A DNA stretch of 64,000 nt from NCBI RefSeq assembly GCF_900497805.2, contig NW_020954719.1, positions 5,205,699-5,269,698 on the forward strand, read 5' to 3'. Below are positions 62,930 to 64,000 of this stretch, in pieces (position 1 is the stretch's first letter; every line of letters starts with the position of its first letter). The translations under genes and the position numbers were made by a program. Below the pieces are notes generated by a model that was not told the DNA's origin, ran no database searches, and was given only the letters and a program-made list of their open reading frames with translations. The DNA comes from Vombatus ursinus. Its lineage: Eukaryota; Chordata; Mammalia; Diprotodontia; Vombatidae.

Positions 62930-64000
62930 TAGGACTCTGGTGTTTAGAGTGGACCTTTAAACACCCTGCCAAGGGCTGGGGGTAGCCTGAATTTAGGAAA
63001 AGCTGTAGGCATGATATATGTCTTATAATGTATTGTAACTGATTTTATGCAAAGAGTAAAACACTGTACATAGCTAAACGTGTTCTGGTTGCTTTGATGG
63101 GGGTGGGGGGTGGAGCCTTAATTCTATTATGCCAAGGTCATATAACTAGGGCTTAGTTAAATATAGTGTAACCTGGGCTGGTTTGGACATGTCCAGTTCA
63201 CCTAAGATAGAGGTACCTTTGAGAGGCCCTTGAAGCATGTGCAGATTGCCTAACATAGAGGCCCACATCTTCTACTATGTGGGAACAATAGGGGATCAAG
63301 CCTCCTTTGATTGGCTGCCTTTGTCTTTAAAAATGGTGAGGCTGAGCTAATCACTCTTTTTGGCTGCACTCTTTCTTTTTCCTGCTGTGCTCTTTTTGGC
63401 AACTCTCATCTACTTTGACCAAAGAGTGAAGATCACAGTTCACCCACAGCATGGGTACCATGAACTGAACCAGTGACAGAAGGAAAATCCTTCCCCTGCT
63501 CACTGTCTTTTAGCCCAGCTCTGAGAAATGGGTATGGAGGTGTTGGTTTCTATTCTATGTTGTTTGACCTTCTCATTTTCAGGTGCTAGAGGTGATCACC
63601 ATGGTACTGGGGGATTGGGGTCTGTCATGGAAGACCTGAGAAGTCAGGGGAGCCATTCACTCATGCTCGAAGAAGATTGGATTAGACTTGGAACTGGGAT
63701 TGTGTTCTACAGGGATAGAGCTAAGCTATGAACCTAAACCCCTTCCCCTTCCTCAGAGACTGAGGACATGGGGAGGGGGGAGAGGATTATGCCTACCACA
63801 TGTTGCTGGAGTGAGTTTGTAAATTTGTGATTATATCTTTTGAAATAAATATTTCTGTATAAATTCTAATCTCTTAGTGGTTAATGGTACTGGGGTACAA
63901 GGGGATACCTTCATTGAGGGAAAACTATAAGTGGGCACTTGAGCCATTTGGAGAGAGCTTAGACCCTCAATTCCTTTAAGCGTACTGGAGAATCTCTAGG
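62930..64000 (+). mobile_element. LTR-like fossil, family A, copy 3, running to the window edge
   Basis: It shares tcacctaagatagaggtacc with 26650 and an end block (ttttgaaataaatatttctg, taatggtactggggtac, ggagaatctctagg) with the ends of the 22.6 kb and 27 kb copies. It is the longest of the three but is cut by the window edge. It looks broken; the age seems similar to or younger than the others. Confidence 0.4.

Overview
The window is mammalian nuclear DNA, almost certainly from a marsupial. It is full of tRNA-headed SINEs of the WSINE1/SINE1_MD type, at least two SINEs with a BovB/RTE-like 3' tail (MAR1 type), MIR/THER SINEs, L1 and half-L1 (HAL1-like) elements, and old L2 and L3/CR1 fragments. 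An Australian marsupial fits the SINE wording best, but the species is not proven. I see no bacterial-type genes, CRISPR arrays, tRNA genes or rRNA genes.

The only host gene I can support is the vitamin D receptor gene VDR, on the minus strand. Six consecutive coding exons (equivalent to human exons 4 to 9) lie at 54196-54012, 53729-53615, 51131-50969, 40964-40813, 40659-40543 and 40159-39900. All junctions have GT/AG splice sites and the reading frame stays open across them to a TGA at 39900-39902. They encode the hinge, the variable insertion loop and the whole ligand-binding domain including the AF-2 helix. The zinc-finger exons (human 2 and 3) were not found and should lie beyond position 64000. 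A 3' UTR runs to about 37.2 kb, with candidate poly(A) signals at 37434-37439 and 37237-37242.

Layout. 1-7 kb: a nearly full-length minus-strand L1 with a SINE inside it. 7-13 kb: degraded retroelement debris, including a Ty3/Gypsy-type integrase fossil near 7.35-7.53 kb. 13-18 kb: a repeat-poor island. 18.5-22.5 kb: a second minus-strand L1 split by nested insertions. 22.6-27.6 kb: two LTR-like fossils, SINEs and a 100-base assembly gap. 27.6-37 kb: L2, L3/CR1 and HAL1-like remains. 37-54.2 kb: the VDR 3' UTR and exons, with introns 5 and 6 filled by minus-strand L2. 54.2-64 kb: VDR intron 3, with several internal duplications, an L3/CR1 and HAL1-like tract, and another LTR-like copy at the right edge.

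I found no new gene system. The best leads are structural. A 68-base patch inside a SINE at about 61.7 kb is almost identical to unique sequence 2 kb away. A diverged tandem duplication lies at 58.2-59.9 kb. A pair of hAT-like terminal repeats at 18.1 kb has only 9 bases between them. A perfect everted nuclear-receptor half-site pair sits in repeat-derived DNA of VDR's own intron 6.
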